From: Monoplex corrugatus
Lineage: Eukaryota > Mollusca > Gastropoda > Littorinimorpha > Ranellidae
Reading direction: 5' to 3'
Assembly (NCBI GenBank): GCA_030674185.1
Contig: CM060312.1
Location: 78,476,354 to 78,540,353 of the forward strand
Length of the DNA: 64,000 nt
The notes under the pieces were generated by a model. It was not told the origin of the DNA, did not search any database, and saw only the letters and a list, made by a program, of their open reading frames with translations. Shown in pieces: positions 35,830-46,620 of the stretch (position 1 is its first letter; each line of letters opens with the position of its first letter). The translations under genes were made by a program, and so were the position numbers.

Positions 35830-38800
35830 ACACACACACACACACCACACACACAACACAACACACACACACACACACACCTAACACATCACACACATCA
35901 CACACCACACACACACACCACACACTCACAATGAGACAGATACACAAATACTCCAAGTGAAGACAAAAAATGTGCAATTTATGGTGTGATAAAAAATATA
36001 TGAACTTCATTTCCTGGATCATTTATGTAAACAAACAAGATTGAAATAGTAAAAAGATTCAAGGGAAAAAACATACAGTGATACACCTTCAGCAATCCAC
36101 TGCTCTAAATCCAATATATAATATAACAATATAATATGCTAAACCCAAGTGACATGCTTACACTACAGAAGACAACAAATACATGTTGCAGAATGTACCT
36201 ACAGTTGCTTTCATTTATAACCTAAAGTTCTGCATATCTCTTTTTTTCTCAAATTTTGTATCTATTCTAATCTGATGGATCTACATTTCACACATACCCT
36301 TTGTTATTAATACCTTACCCCTGAAAAAAGCTTCATGTTGTGGGGATGCAAACTTTTCTTTCTCTATAGACAACAAGCATCTGATGTTAAAAATGCACAA
36401 ATACATTTATGTATGTAATAGGATCATACTGAAAGTAAACAAAATACATACAGAAAAACATTTTTTTAAATACTGTACAGAAGAACATATTGCAATGTTG
36501 ACATGGCATGCATATGCTTTTAAAGCGAAGTGGCTGCATATTTATCAATGATTGCATCAGAAACTTGATACTATTTTCTGTTTATAAATATGTAATACAT
36601 ATGATGTCATGTTGATCGTGCATGATAAAAACTGTTAAACTAACCATGTATATTCGTCTTTATTTTCTCATGCCTTTAGTTTATAATTCTGTTTCATGTA
36701 AATATATATACATGACAAATTATACATTTTTAGACATGATGCAGGTATGTTAATTGTTTGCAATCTTTTCACTGTTACCACTATTACACTTTGTCATTTC
36801 TGTTCTTGTTTTTGTCTTTGTGTTTGTCAAAAACAAACTAAAAACAAGTTTGAAAAAAAAACCATGAAATTCAAAAAAAAATATAACTTGGCTTAATCTT
36901 GCCAAAATCAATACCCACACCACAGCAAAACAAAAAGTGAATGCTGATATTGTATACGAACTTAACTCATTTAATACACAAACTCAGGACTTGCGTTTGT
37001 CTAATATCTATAACAATTATATTAACCCTTTGACTCCTGCATCCTGTCCACTAACTGCAAGAACTTAACTCTTTGACTCCCTCACCCTATCCACCAGCGT
37101 CCTGCAGGAAGTTGGTGGACAGGGTGAGGGAATCCAAGGGTTACGTTTTTTTCTTTGCTAGCACGATTGACAATGCAGGGTGCTGGTGGACCGGGTGCCA
37201 GAGTCAAAGGGTTAAATATAAACATTCACTGTCAGTGTCCTGCAGGAAATAAGTTCAGTACTTAAGTAGAAATAAGCTAACTTTTATATTACTCTACCTG
37301 AATGGCATTTAAAGTGAGCGATGAGATTGTTCCTTGTTCTGAATCGAGCATTGCAGTGGAGGCACTTGCAGGGTCTCTGATCTTCATGACGCCGCCGATG
37401 TTGGAGCATGTTTTGGATTCTTTCTGTTTCCCATTCACAACCTTCAAAGTGACAAACATATGGAGGCCCCTGGAAGTGTTGTTTGACATGTTCAAAGAAA
37501 GTTTTTCCCCACTGACACTCAAACTCACACATGGTACATGCATACACAATGGCCCTGCTGCCATGAACACGCTTTATGTGGTTGTCAAGGCGACGCTGGG
37601 TGGAAGTGGAATAATCACAATCCTGACATTTTTTCTTCCACTGGTGGCCTTCTTTCATTTTTGTTTTGATTTCTTTTGCTTTTTCTGCATCAGTTTCTTG
37701 TTTTGTGGCTTCAGCTTCCATTTCTGACACAGCACTCTTTTTTGTGGTGTGGGAAACCTTCGGTTTCACAGATGTAAATCTGTCTGCAATCTTACCATCA
37801 CCTTCATCATTCGAGCTTTCAATACTGACTTTCTGTTTCACATGACGGGAAGCTTTGTTCCTCACTTTGGCAGAGCAGGTTCTCTTTCCTGGTATCTTAT
37901 AATCTGGGTCTTTATCGTTGTCTTCCTGAAAGCTTTCGATGTCATCTTCATCAGCATCATTGTCACTGGCTCTTGGCACATCTTCATGCTCACTGACAGC
38001 TTCTCCTACCTCCCTTTCTTCCAGCTCTCCTTGCCTTGCTGCCTTTGGAGCAGTTACTGCTTCCTTCAGCAAGGCTTTGGTTTTACACGCATGAGGCATC
38101 AATTTTTTCAAAACTGTAGAGTTTGCAGGCAGCTTGTCTTCTAGGTCGTTTTTTGCACTGGACATTGTTGCTTACATCAGATTCTTGACTATCAGGGTTG
38201 GGCTTGACCCTACGAAAAGATTTTCTTTGTGCAGCTGTCCTAACTAGCCTTGGTCTCGATTCATTCACAGAACTTGTCTCAGTTGTTTCATCTGCTTTCT
38301 CCAGTTCACTTACTTTTCGTTTGCCCTTTGGCTTCATCACTTGCTCTTTTGAATTAACAGATTTTCTCTTTTCACCTAAGCTATCTGATACCCTGGTACT
38401 TGATACACGCTGGGAGTCAGAGAACAATTTTGGTGAACTGGCCGAATAACTGCTTTTAAAACCAGGCTGATCTACTATTCTATTTGCACTGCCATCATCC
38501 TGTCTTTCTCCGTAATCGCTGATTGTGGTATACTCTGTAAGAATCATTTCTTCACTCACTGGAGTCTGAGATTCCACAATGGCCACATTTTTCATCTGCA
38601 TTCCAATGCCTGCTGTGACACTGTCATTGCTGAAATCATGCGTGCTGGCTTGGTCAAAGGACAAGTGACCACCGTCACCACCAGCACTGTAACCAGCATC
38701 ATTAGGCTGCCGACCGTCCCATCTCAGCTCGCAGTCTGACTCACTTCCATTGCTGGCAATCTGTCTAGGCTGAAACTGCGGGGACACTAGTTCAACAGGC

Positions 38801-39446
38801 AAAGAGGCATACTCCTCCACCTCCAAAGGAAGGACGAAGCTATTCTGCACAATATGGTCCAGGAGCTTTGCATATTTCACTCTCAACACAGGGAAACTAT
38901 CCATGTAAGGTCCCAGCGGGATGTTGGAGCTGAACAAAGTCTGAAGCAGCAAATACAAACTGGATTCGTGCGATGTGAAAAAGTTCTCCGTATGAAACAT
39001 CTCATTCAGAAAGTCATTGGCTACCGTGGACCAGTCAATATACTTGAGCAGCAGCATCAGGTATTGCTGGCGTTCTTGGACATCATAGCCGAGCCAGGAG
39101 ATGATTAGGAACAGTTTCACCTCTGGCTTCATAACACACACAAACCCACTGGACAAGAAGCCGTTAAACTTGGGAGGACTCAGACTGAGAAAATCATCTT
39201 GCTTCACTGCCTCGCCTATGTGTGACTGAAAAAAAAAAAAACAGACAAAATTTACTGCTGAGTAAATAAATCAATTAATTAATTGACTTCTTTTAATTGA
39301 TTGATTACTATCTCTCCCTTCATCCCCCCTCTTCCTCTTACTAATACACAAAATTCACTCTCTTACTAAAACACAAAATTTACATACACACACAAACAGA
39401 CACACACGCACACACACAATGCACACACACACAACACATCACACAC

Positions 39447-39513
<67 letters not shown>

Positions 39514-42500
39514 CAAACACATTAACACCACCCATGGCACACTTCCACATGCAAATTCACTCACAACAGTCTCAATTTCAATTTTCTCCAGATGATTTCT
39601 TCATGCTCAGAAAGTTCCATGGATGACAACTGAAATGCCTTTTAACAGAAAAGGACACAAAATAATCTGTGTCAATCTGTACATGAAACAAAACAAAAAG
39701 ATATACAAAAGAGAAATACATCACTCCTCCAGTAACAGGCATGTCCCGCAAGTCCCATGAAAGCTACTAAGAATGCTTTCAATTTGACTAAAAACCATTT
39801 TGACTAGTGTTGGTTCACTAGAATTGATTACCAGTATTTACATACTGGCAATGTCTCAAGGTTCCACCTGGCATACAGGCTCCAAGCTTTTCCATCAAGT
39901 TCTATTTTCCATATTTGTCACTTGCATTAAATCAAAACTATCAACATACACTCACTCCTTCCCAATCAAGGACAGCTGTATCTACTATTCACCAAAATGG
40001 GTGAATCAAATTTAAAACAAACAACACACATTCACCAATTCACAACAAAGAACAAATGTACCTACTAAACAAAATGGGTATATTAATTTTGAATTAAACA
40101 ACACACACTCACTAATTCACAATCAAGAACATTTGTACATACTATACAGCAAAATGTATGTATTAACTTTAACACAAACAGCACACACTCACTCATTTAC
40201 AATCAAGAATAAATGTACCTACTACACACCAAAATGGATGTATTTATTTTAAAACAAACGGTATACACACACACACTAATTCACAATCAAGAACATCTAT
40301 ACCTACTATGCACCAAAATATATGTATTAATTTTAAAACAAACAACACACACTCACTAATCCACAATCAAGAACATCTATACCTACTACCCACCAAAACG
40401 AATGCATTAATTTTAAAACAAACAGCACACACTCACTAATTCACAATCAAGAACATCTGTACCTCTTACACACCAAAATAGGTGTATTAACTTATCTGCC
40501 ACAAATACATCAAACTGCCTTTGTTTAATCAAAGTCAACACTGAGTGCCTTTGTTTAGTTTACTCTACTTTACACTGATGAACAAATGAATGTACAAAAG
40601 AAGTAAAAATGTAAAGATAAAAATAGTAAAGGCTTTCGCGTAACTCTGAGGTCATATAGGACTGAGGTGGCAGAGACCTCAAAGATTTCTCAAGGCCAAT
40701 ATTATGAGGACAGAGGCCACCTTCTTTCCCTCACTGCTATACATTCTCTGACCCATTACAGAGTCAAAATATGAATGAACAAACAAATGAATGAATGAAC
40801 ACAATTATTTTATTGTACATAAACAGAATAAAAGAAACCATCTGACTGCATCTATCAAAAACTTCAACATGAAGATTACTAAGAACTGCAGACATAAATG
40901 AGGACTTGGATTATAAGCCTGTTTTCCCAATTCACTCTAACAAACAAAGCATTACTTACTTGCATCAAACTAAGTACATATTCTTCCAGGTTGGGTAGAC
41001 GAAATTTCCTGGCCACATGGAAGGTGGAAATGATGTTCCCGATCACCACCTTCTTCTGAAGCATTTCTTCACATGCTTTTCTCAGACTACTCACTTTCAG
41101 AGTGGTGGCCAGTTGAAGAATCTACACAATCAAATAAAAAAAAATATATATATAATTATATATATTACTGCATATATATAGGTAGAGAGAGATGAGGGAA
41201 GAGAGAAAAACAGAGAGATACACACAGAAATTAAGCACGAGACAGACAGACAGACAGACAAGGGAGAGAGAAAAACAGAGAAATACACACAAAAATTAAA
41301 TGAGAGACAAACAGACAGAAAGACAAACAGACAGAGAGTGAGATAAACTGTGCCACAAAGGCATAATAACTATATGATAATAATAATGTTCCAGTTTCAG
41401 GGGTGCATATACTGGATTATTTGTATTTCTCTATGCTACAAAACACTGACACGGTTCACAGGATCTTTGCATGCATATCTAACGTTCTGCCCCCATCTAT
41501 CTATACACCAGGGAGGTTTACACATGAACAAGTCTCAACATACACTGACTTGGGAGATCAGGAAAATGTCCAGCCATTGTCCACCCAGTGATACCATGCA
41601 GGGTCAAACTCACATTCACTCACTCATAAAAAATTCCCACGTGACCAAGGCCTTCCAGCAAGAGAAAACAAGCCAGAAGAGCAGTCATCCCTGTGCGATA
41701 CCAGGAATGAGACAGTAGATGAGCTAGTAAAACGAGGGGCCTAGGAAGTCCACCAAAACAACCACATCATCTCTAGCAAAAAGAGAAGCATCATCAGATC
41801 ACTCCTTCAGCTTTGGACAGAAAGGAATGACTACCACCTTTTGTCCAAAGAGCAGCAAGAGATCTTAACAAGACTACCACCTGTTCAATGCCTAATATGA
41901 ACCGCAAGTTAAAACTGACATCTTAACGAACCTGCCCCCGCAATCAAAAGCACCAGACAGCTGAGCACGCAAAAAGACACTTGGCTGACTACAACTCCTC
42001 TGAAAACAGGCTCCACGACAGCTGAAAGGGACTGAAAAAAAAAACCGGCCAGTTAACAAGAAATACCAGAGGATGCTGGATGAGACCAGAGCAACAATAC
42101 CTCACCACTGACAGACAATCACTGGTCAGTGGTGAGGCACCGCTGCTGAACATACATTGCAGCAACAGGACACATGTGTGACTACAACTCTTCAGATCAC
42201 TGAGCTCCAAGACAGCAACTGGAAAAAAACACCACATTCATCGCAACATGTGGTCTGATCATGCTGACCACGATGAAAGATGAAAACAAGAGAAGATTAA
42301 AAGACTTAGAAAGTGGGCCATGCATTTGAACCTGATGCTGTTGCAAATCATTTCAAGTTATGACTTAAATCAAAGGTTTTTAAATTTCAATTAAGTCATC
42401 TATAAACTATCTGCTGCCCTATTTCAGTTTTTTGGTCTAAAATCCCTTCCCCATCCCCCAAAAAAATAAAAGCATGCACACACACACACACACACACACA

Positions 42501-43225
42501 CAACACACACACAACACACACACACACACCCACACACACACCACACCACACACACACACACACACATCACACACACCACACAACTCACACACACACACAC
42601 CAACCCACATATACAACCACACACACACACACACCACCACAATACAACACACACACACACACACACACAACCACACACACACACACAACACACACCACAC
42701 ACACACACACACACAAAACACACACATATACTGCACATTTACAACTGCTTTTCATACAGAACTCATAAGTAACTGAAAAGAATGTCATTCCAAGTTTACC
42801 TGGATCAAATCATACTCTGTGATATTGTCACTGTCCATCTCCCCAGAGTACAGGAAAGATAGAAACCTGGCAAAGATGCCGTTGTTGTCATACTGTAACC
42901 GAATAGTCGCATGCCGATTAGTTTCCCTCTGCAGCAAGGAATACACTTCCAAACTCCATGCCGAGACCACCACTTTGTGAGCATTGAATTTCTTGTTCTG
43001 TAAAGAAAAAAGCTTAATGAATAAATAAATAATTAAGATACACAAGTATACAAAGAACTAAAAAAAAACAAACAAACAAAAGAATATAAAATAATAATGA
43101 ATAAGTAAATAATATCATAGATGCAAGTAACTAAAAAATAAATAAATGAATAATTAAAACACACACACAAACTGGGAGGGAGAAGACAGGAGGGGAGTAG
43201 CGCTTGTGGTCCCTGGCTCAAGCCA

Positions 43226-43270
<45 letters not shown>

Positions 43271-44079
43271 TCTCCCACCTCACTCTCACTCCTCACCTCC
43301 ACTCTCCCATCTCCTCTCCACACACACACACAAGATGCCAAGGTAGGGTACACTCAAGCCTATTCAACAAGTGACCCTTGACCCAAGTAATCTTCTCTGT
43401 CCTGCACACATAGTCCACATAGTCTCTCTTTCTGGTGTTTTTTTTTTTTAACCAAGATTTCAGAAAGGCAAGAAGGTTAATTGGATCTTAAGAAGACGGA
43501 CCTGGGAAATGAACCTCTCTCTCCAACAGTTTTGTGCCAGGACAGCCGGGCGAATGCCATGCTGTTCACGATTTTCAACTGCGTGAACAGGCCAGAAGGC
43601 ACACTGGTCCAACTCATTTTTCGCCCCCTTCACAGTTATGCTCTCTCCTACTTCAAACATCCTTCGTACATCATCTCATTTATCATCACAGTTATATCTT
43701 TGAGTCACACTTACATCATCACAGTTATACTATATCCTTGGTTCAAACAAATATAATGAAACACTTTAATTAGTTTAATAGTTACAGTACTTAACCTTTA
43801 CTTCAATCATGTATCATCATAGCCAACTAGGTCTTTGATTCACACACACACACATATATATATATATCATCACAATCATATTATATCTTTGATTAAAACA
43901 AACATCACAATATTCTGTCATAATGACAACACTTACAGTAGATACATATAGTATTTATACTATACCTTTAATTCAAAGGTGAGGTCACAGAAAAGGCCAG
44001 ACTCCTGCAGCTCTTGCAGTTTGTTCATAAACCAGAAACAGGCGTGGCTCCGCTGGGGCAAAGCTGAAGTATGGCTCAT
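28347..44079 (-). CDS. BTB/POZ domain C2H2 zinc-finger protein
   Basis: Seven coding exons on the minus strand: 44079-43966, 42997-42800, 41121-40960, 39225-37298, 35385-35218, 32117-31931, 29412-28347. All junctions are GT-AG and phases agree (0,0,0,1,1,2) if one extra base in the 39225-37298 exon is discounted; about 1273 residues. The N-terminus is a BTB/POZ fold (MNKLQELQESGLFCDLTFE, FNAHKVVVSAWS, FLSFLYSGEMDSD, LRKACEEML), used for dimerisation and co-repressor binding. Then come a helical region, a long acidic/serine-rich linker with basic patches, nine C2H2 fingers at about residues 690-945, and a low-complexity Q/S/T-rich tail ending QHQQQQGQNS..LQYRL. Likely a nuclear sequence-specific regulator; I cannot assign a vertebrate orthologue. 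Confidence 0.88.
29425..29545. repeat. (CATA)n / (CATACATG)n tract
   Basis: Tetranucleotide CATA with TATG and AGAT interruptions directly after (sense: before) the terminal exon acceptor. A similar tract recurs at 31685-31815. Confidence 0.9.
29930..31330 (+). pseudogene. Degenerate LINE reverse transcriptase
   Basis: Plus-strand frames show FWHGLLTLDEINKVIKKARA and KPSTGPNGIPYL (RT N-terminal part), then FRPISLMNT, RLDLANVYGSLLHKMISLAL (motif A context) and KVFMDHTTH (a decayed catalytic FMDD). Many stops and frame changes. It may belong to the same family as 19150-19880. 29640-29930 may be its upstream part but shows no clear match. Confidence 0.6.
31645..31915. repeat. CA / CATA / CA compound array
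   Basis: (CA)n at 31649-31684, (CATA)n-like at 31690-31815, (CA)n at 31822-31893 and more interrupted CA. On the zinc-finger gene sense strand this is a TG array starting about 15 bases into the intron. Confidence 0.95.
31931..32117 (-). CDS. BTB-ZF exon 6: fingers 7-8
   Basis: Acceptor TTTCACAG, donor CACAA|GTGAGT, 187 bp. Fingers CNLIDCTYSTPKLSQLRAHV..H (C-x4-C type) and CDICSMTFVEKSHLKRHKKT-H, ending LPERPH. The intron donor is followed within 20 bases by a TG array on the sense strand. Confidence 0.92.
32157..32331 (-). mobile_element. TTAA composite foldback element, copy 6 (B-inner-A)
   Basis: TTAA-bounded. Left arm B (ATCGCGCTTTGTCAACCATG), right arm A. The left half of the inner palindrome is deleted (CTCTGACTTCC directly joined to GCAGGAAGCTGG). 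Confidence 0.83.
32335..33450 (+). repeat. 28-bp minisatellite, about 40 copies
   Basis: Unit contains TGATTCTTTAGCTGTATTAC and TCTTCACT. Units alternate between GCTGTATTAC and GCAGTATCAC forms; a homogeneous TTCTGTAGC block lies at 32730-32880. 33451-34284 holds nothing I recognise. Confidence 0.95.
34285..34520 (-). pseudogene. RTE LINE C-terminal fragment
   Basis: Minus-strand frames encode KYFGHAMRHHSCHLMKTVAQ, GRPPTPYVENIAKWTK and WRQLTGHASIA-like strings, with frame changes; this is the GHAxR...GRPP...W..L end typical of RTE ORF2. Confidence 0.65.
34547..34911. mobile_element. Foldback element with hammerhead-like cores, copy 2 (365 bp)
   Basis: Nearly a complete palindrome: GAACCAG...CTGGTTC at the ends, arms of about 155-180 bp, and a small loop near 34720-34740. 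Arms share AATACAAACAGACAAGACAG, AACGTAAGATCACA and AACAAATACAAAAATTAGGA with their reverse complements. No clear target duplication seen. Confidence 0.85.
34985..35153 (-). mobile_element. TTAA composite foldback element, copy 7 (B-inner-A)
   Basis: TTAA-bounded; B arm left, A arm right. The right half of the inner palindrome is missing: CTTCCTGCAGG runs directly into GAATCAAAGGGCTAA. Confidence 0.83.
35218..35385 (-). CDS. BTB-ZF exon 5: fingers 5-6
   Basis: Acceptor GTGATTTCAG, donor ACAG|GTAGAG, 168 bp (2+165+1). Fingers CPVCHRRFKMKNTMEQHLVT-H and [21 protein letters not shown] with a DTRPY linker. Confidence 0.92.
35637..35935. repeat. CA-rich array in zinc-finger intron
   Basis: (CA)n with CATCATAAACACACA and CACACCACAC interruptions; TG on the gene's sense strand. 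35936-37021 is AT-rich intron with nothing recognised. Confidence 0.93.
37022..37215 (+). mobile_element. TTAA composite foldback element, copy 8 (A-inner-B)
   Basis: TTAA-bounded. Left arm A (CTAACTGCAAGAAC), inner palindrome with GTCCTGCAGGAAG at the centre, right arm B (GCTAGCACGATTGACAATGC). It ends 83 bp from the donor side of BTB-ZF exon 4. Confidence 0.88.
37298..39225 (-). CDS. BTB-ZF exon 4: linker and fingers 1-4, with apparent frameshift
   Basis: Acceptor is a long T tract then CAG; donor TCAG|GTAGAG. The upstream frame runs from SHIGEAVKQDDFLSL to a stop at 38083-38085; a second frame, open from at least 38165, continues to the donor. The exon is 1928 bp, one base longer than the flanking phases require, so a single extra base between about 38086 and 38165 is implied; two six-A runs (minus strand) at 38103-38108 and 38149-38154 are candidates. 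Contents: helical region, acidic linker (DNDADEDDIESFQEDND), basic RRQAACK/KKRPRR patches, then fingers CQDCDYSTSTQ..H, CTMCEFECQWG..H, CHFEGCEWETE..H and CLHCNARFRTR..H. Confidence 0.85.
39384..39512. repeat. (CA)n array
   Basis: Interrupted CA then a long pure CA run; TG on the zinc-finger sense strand, ahead of exon 4. Confidence 0.93.
39930..40495. repeat. About 88-bp tandem repeat, 6-7 copies
   Basis: Copies share ACACACTCACTAATTCACAA, TCAAGAACATCTATACCTAC and ACCAAAATG/TATGTATTAATTTTAAAACA. 40496-40959 shows nothing recognised. Confidence 0.85.
40960..41121 (-). CDS. BTB-ZF exon 3 (BTB C-terminal helices)
   Basis: Acceptor TTGTGTAG, donor CAA|GTAAGT; exactly 54 codons, ILQLATTLKVSSLRKACEEM to NLEEYVLSLMQ. 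Confidence 0.9.
41215..41345. repeat. GACA/GAGA tract
   Basis: Two related blocks with GAGAGAGAAAAACAGAGA and ACACACA, then GACAGACAGACA; a local tandem duplication of about 65 bp. Confidence 0.7.
41500..42350 (+). pseudogene. LINE RNase H / C-terminal remnant
   Basis: NETVDELVKRGA at about 41709-41744 resembles the GNE.AD.LAK.GA end of a LINE RNase H domain, followed by QEILTRLPP and two repeats of a TAEH / CDYNSS-type segment (about 41955-42010 and 42130-42190). Strongly degenerate, in a zinc-finger gene intron. Confidence 0.5.
42476..42727. repeat. CA-rich array in zinc-finger intron
   Basis: CA with CACCA and CAACA interruptions; starts about 70 bases into the intron after exon 2 on the sense strand, where it reads TG. 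Confidence 0.95.
42800..42997 (-). CDS. BTB-ZF exon 2 (BTB core)
   Basis: Acceptor CTTTACAG, donor CAG|GTAAAC; exactly 66 codons. Carries the BTB signature FNAHKVVVSAWS and RFLSFLYSGEMDSDNITEYD. Confidence 0.92.
43231..43266. repeat. (CT)n microsatellite
   Basis: 18 CT units inside the intron between coding exons 1 and 2. The neighbouring unique block 43470-43700 carries an open minus-strand frame of 66 codons that I cannot assign. Confidence 0.9.
43966..44079 (-). CDS. BTB-ZF exon 1 of coding region (start codon)
   Basis: ATG at 44079-44077; 38 codons, MSHTSALPQRSHACFWFMNK to CDLTFELK, donor AAAG|GTATAG. This is the first beta/alpha part of the BTB domain. An upstream stop (TGA overlapping the ATG in another frame) and a weak acceptor (GCCACAG near 44113) suggest a spliced 5' UTR. 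Confidence 0.85.
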
Positions 44080-44261
44080 CTTGGCTGCTTGTTCATTACA
44101 GAATGGACTGTGGCTTTAACTGATGCTTTGAAAGATTGGAAATAAAACAGCAAGTTAGGTCTCTGAATTAAACTTTGTCTTTTGTACAAGTGTGTGCACA
44201 CAGCCCCATGCAGACACACATACATATAATTCACAGACACCCACATAAAGTCATTTGCATT

Positions 44262-44293
44262 CACACATACACACACACAGACACAGACACACA

Positions 44294-44358
<65 letters not shown>

Positions 44359-44370
44359 CACACACACACA
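44262..44370. repeat. (CA)n microsatellite upstream of the BTB-ZF start
   Basis: CA with some CAGA at the left, then a pure CA run; TG on the sense strand, probably in a 5' UTR intron. Confidence 0.93.
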
Positions 44371-44795
44371 GAATTATTTTACCAAAGAACATTGTGTGTT
44401 GTTTTGATTTTTTATGATCTATATTACTTTATTAGGAAATATTACCATATATACAATTATTACTGACTGTCTAACAGTAACTCTGACAAGCTGTTCACTT
44501 AAAGCTGAGTAAATTAAAGGGAACTTACTCCTGATTTTTGGTATGTTTTTTACACTACTACTACTCACAAACTGTTTTTGCTCTGCTCAGAACTAAAACA
44601 ACATTAACAAAAAACTAAAACAAAAGAGCCAGGGAGGGTCAAGAAACTTGGTGACTTTTTATGCTCTAAGGTGAAAATCCAGCCCTTTCCCAAATACTTA
44701 TGAAGGCAAAAAGAAAAAGAAAACACCAATCACAAATGAAACCTGAGAAAAGATACCACATGGAAGCTTTTGTCTGTTGATATGTAGTCAGAGAG

Positions 44796-44910
44796 AGATG
44801 GGGGGGGAGAGATGGGGGGGAGAGATGGGGGGGAGAGATGGGGGGAGAGAGAGATGGGGGGAGAGAGAGATGGGGGAGAGAGATGGGGGGAGAGAGAGAG
44901 AGAGATGTTC
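44796..44910. repeat. G-rich GGGGGGAGAGAGAT tandem repeat
   Basis: About eight units of GAGAGATGGGGGGG with varying GA number; poly-purine with G runs, so it could form triplex or quadruplex DNA. Confidence 0.9.
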
Positions 44911-45110
44911 CTGCCATCATTACAGTTTCCTTTCATGCCCACAGCCTTACATTCTGGATTCTATGACCTGTCTACAAGATCAATAATTAAAACAACAATA
45001 AAGAAGATATATAATTATCAATATTTGATTAATAAATGCATGAACAAATAATTAGAAGGATATGTAAATTTTTAAAATAAAATGAAATCAAATTCATACA
45101 TTCATAAATA

Positions 45111-45146
45111 ATGTGTGTGTGTGTGTGTGCGGTGTGTGTGCGCATG

Positions 45147-45214
<68 letters not shown>

Positions 45215-45282
45215 GTGTGTTGTTGTGTGTGTGTGTGTGTCTGTCTGTCTGTCTGTCTGTCTGCCTGTCTGTGTGTGTGTCA

Positions 45283-45366
<84 letters not shown>
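45111..45366. repeat. (TG)n / (CTGT)n array
   Basis: Long TG tracts separated by CTGTCTGTCTGT. Confidence 0.95.
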
Positions 45367-45454
45367 GTGTGTGGTCATTGGTTTAATGTCTATTCACTTT
45401 AGTGATTTTAGACAAAAATCAATAAATAAAGAGAGATATATATATATATACAAT

Positions 45455-45723
45455 GATAGAAGTGGAGGCCCTATGTTGCTGCAGTACATGCCAGTGGCAA
45501 GAGGGCAATACATGAGCACTGATCTAATGCGCACACAGTCACACAGACACGACACACACACACTCACATACAGAGACACACACACACTCACATACAGAGA
45601 CACACACACACACACACATACACACACACACACACATACGCGTGCGCACGCGTGTGTGTGTGTGTGTATATATGTCTGTCTGTCTGTCTGTGTGTCTGTG
45701 TGTGTCTGTGTGTGCGTGTGTTT

Positions 45724-45774
<51 letters not shown>

Positions 45775-45958
45775 GTGTGTCTGTGTGTGCGTGTGCGTGT
45801 GCGTGTGTGTGTGTGTCTGTGTCTGTGTGCCTGTGTCTGTGTGTGTGTCTGTGTGTGTGTCTGTGTCTGTATGACTGTGTGCACATTAGATCAATACTCA
45901 TGTACTGCCCTCTTGCCACTGGCATGTACAGCAGCAGCATAGGGCCTCCACTTCTATC
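45455..45958. repeat. Large inverted repeat (about 500 bp) with Z-DNA centre
   Basis: Left arm GATAGAAGTGGAGGCCCTAT, CATGCCAGTGGCAAGAGGGC, TGATCTAATG is repeated in reverse at 45880-45958. Inside are CA arrays on the left and TG arrays on the right, meeting at the perfect 16-bp palindrome ACGCGTGCGCACGCGT (45638-45653). Arms are unequal (about 190 and 305 bp) because the TG side is longer. Confidence 0.88.
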
Positions 45959-46019
45959 CGTTTGGGATAGTCTCCGTATAGTACATCAAGTAGCCTACAT
46001 TTCAGGGCCTTAGGTCTCT

Positions 46020-46620
46020 TTACTGACTGTTACAAATGGTTCTTGAGTCTTCCTCTCTTGTGTCTTCCTTCCAATGTTCAGTCAAAAACTGTCCAGGTGT
46101 TGTTAATGTTATCCTCCTCTCTTTGGATGATGTGCCCTATCCATCTCCACTGTCTGTTCATGATGATGATGCCCATACTCTCTTGACTGTATTGCGCAAG
46201 AAACTGTTGGATGGAGATGATGTTAGGTCAGAAATTTGCAGATTCTTCAGAGATTTTTTTATGTGGAAGACAGACAACTCAATACGGTTGTTTCTGTCAT
46301 CTTCCTTCTGAGCCACAAAAATAGGGTAGAAAGGACACAACTCTACACTAAGTCTCTTGCTTGGTGTTGATGCTGTACTGAAGGGGTGGGATGGACCTCT
46401 GCATGATGTTCAGTATTCTGAAGATGTTTCTAGCTTTGTTGAGACGCCTTCTCATGTCACTACCTGCTCTTCCGTCGTGTCTGACAATGCTGCTTAGGTA
46501 GACGAACTCTTCAGCTGCTGGTAGGTCTGCTCCATTTACTTGGTTTTATGAGGGGCTTGCGATGTTCAGTGTCATCACCTCTGTTTTCTTCTTGCTGTGT
46601 GAAGATGCTGGGAAGGGACT
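46020..46620 (-). pseudogene. LINE reverse-transcriptase C-terminal remnant
   Basis: Minus-strand pieces RQWRWIGHIIQREEDNINNT and WTLEGRHKRGRLKN match the RWRWIGHIxRR...W.PEGRRKRGRP end of LINE ORF2 proteins; frames are broken. Confidence 0.65.

Noticed and set aside
43460..43660. Minus-strand frame ITVKGAKNELDQCAFWPVHA
   Set aside because: Looks protein-like but too short and isolated in an intron to assign; possibly an unknown transposon fragment.
45113..46013. Open frames of Cys-Val or Thr-His repeats
   Set aside because: Translations of TG/CA arrays; the same appears at 5048, 31645, 42476, 55819 and 63000.
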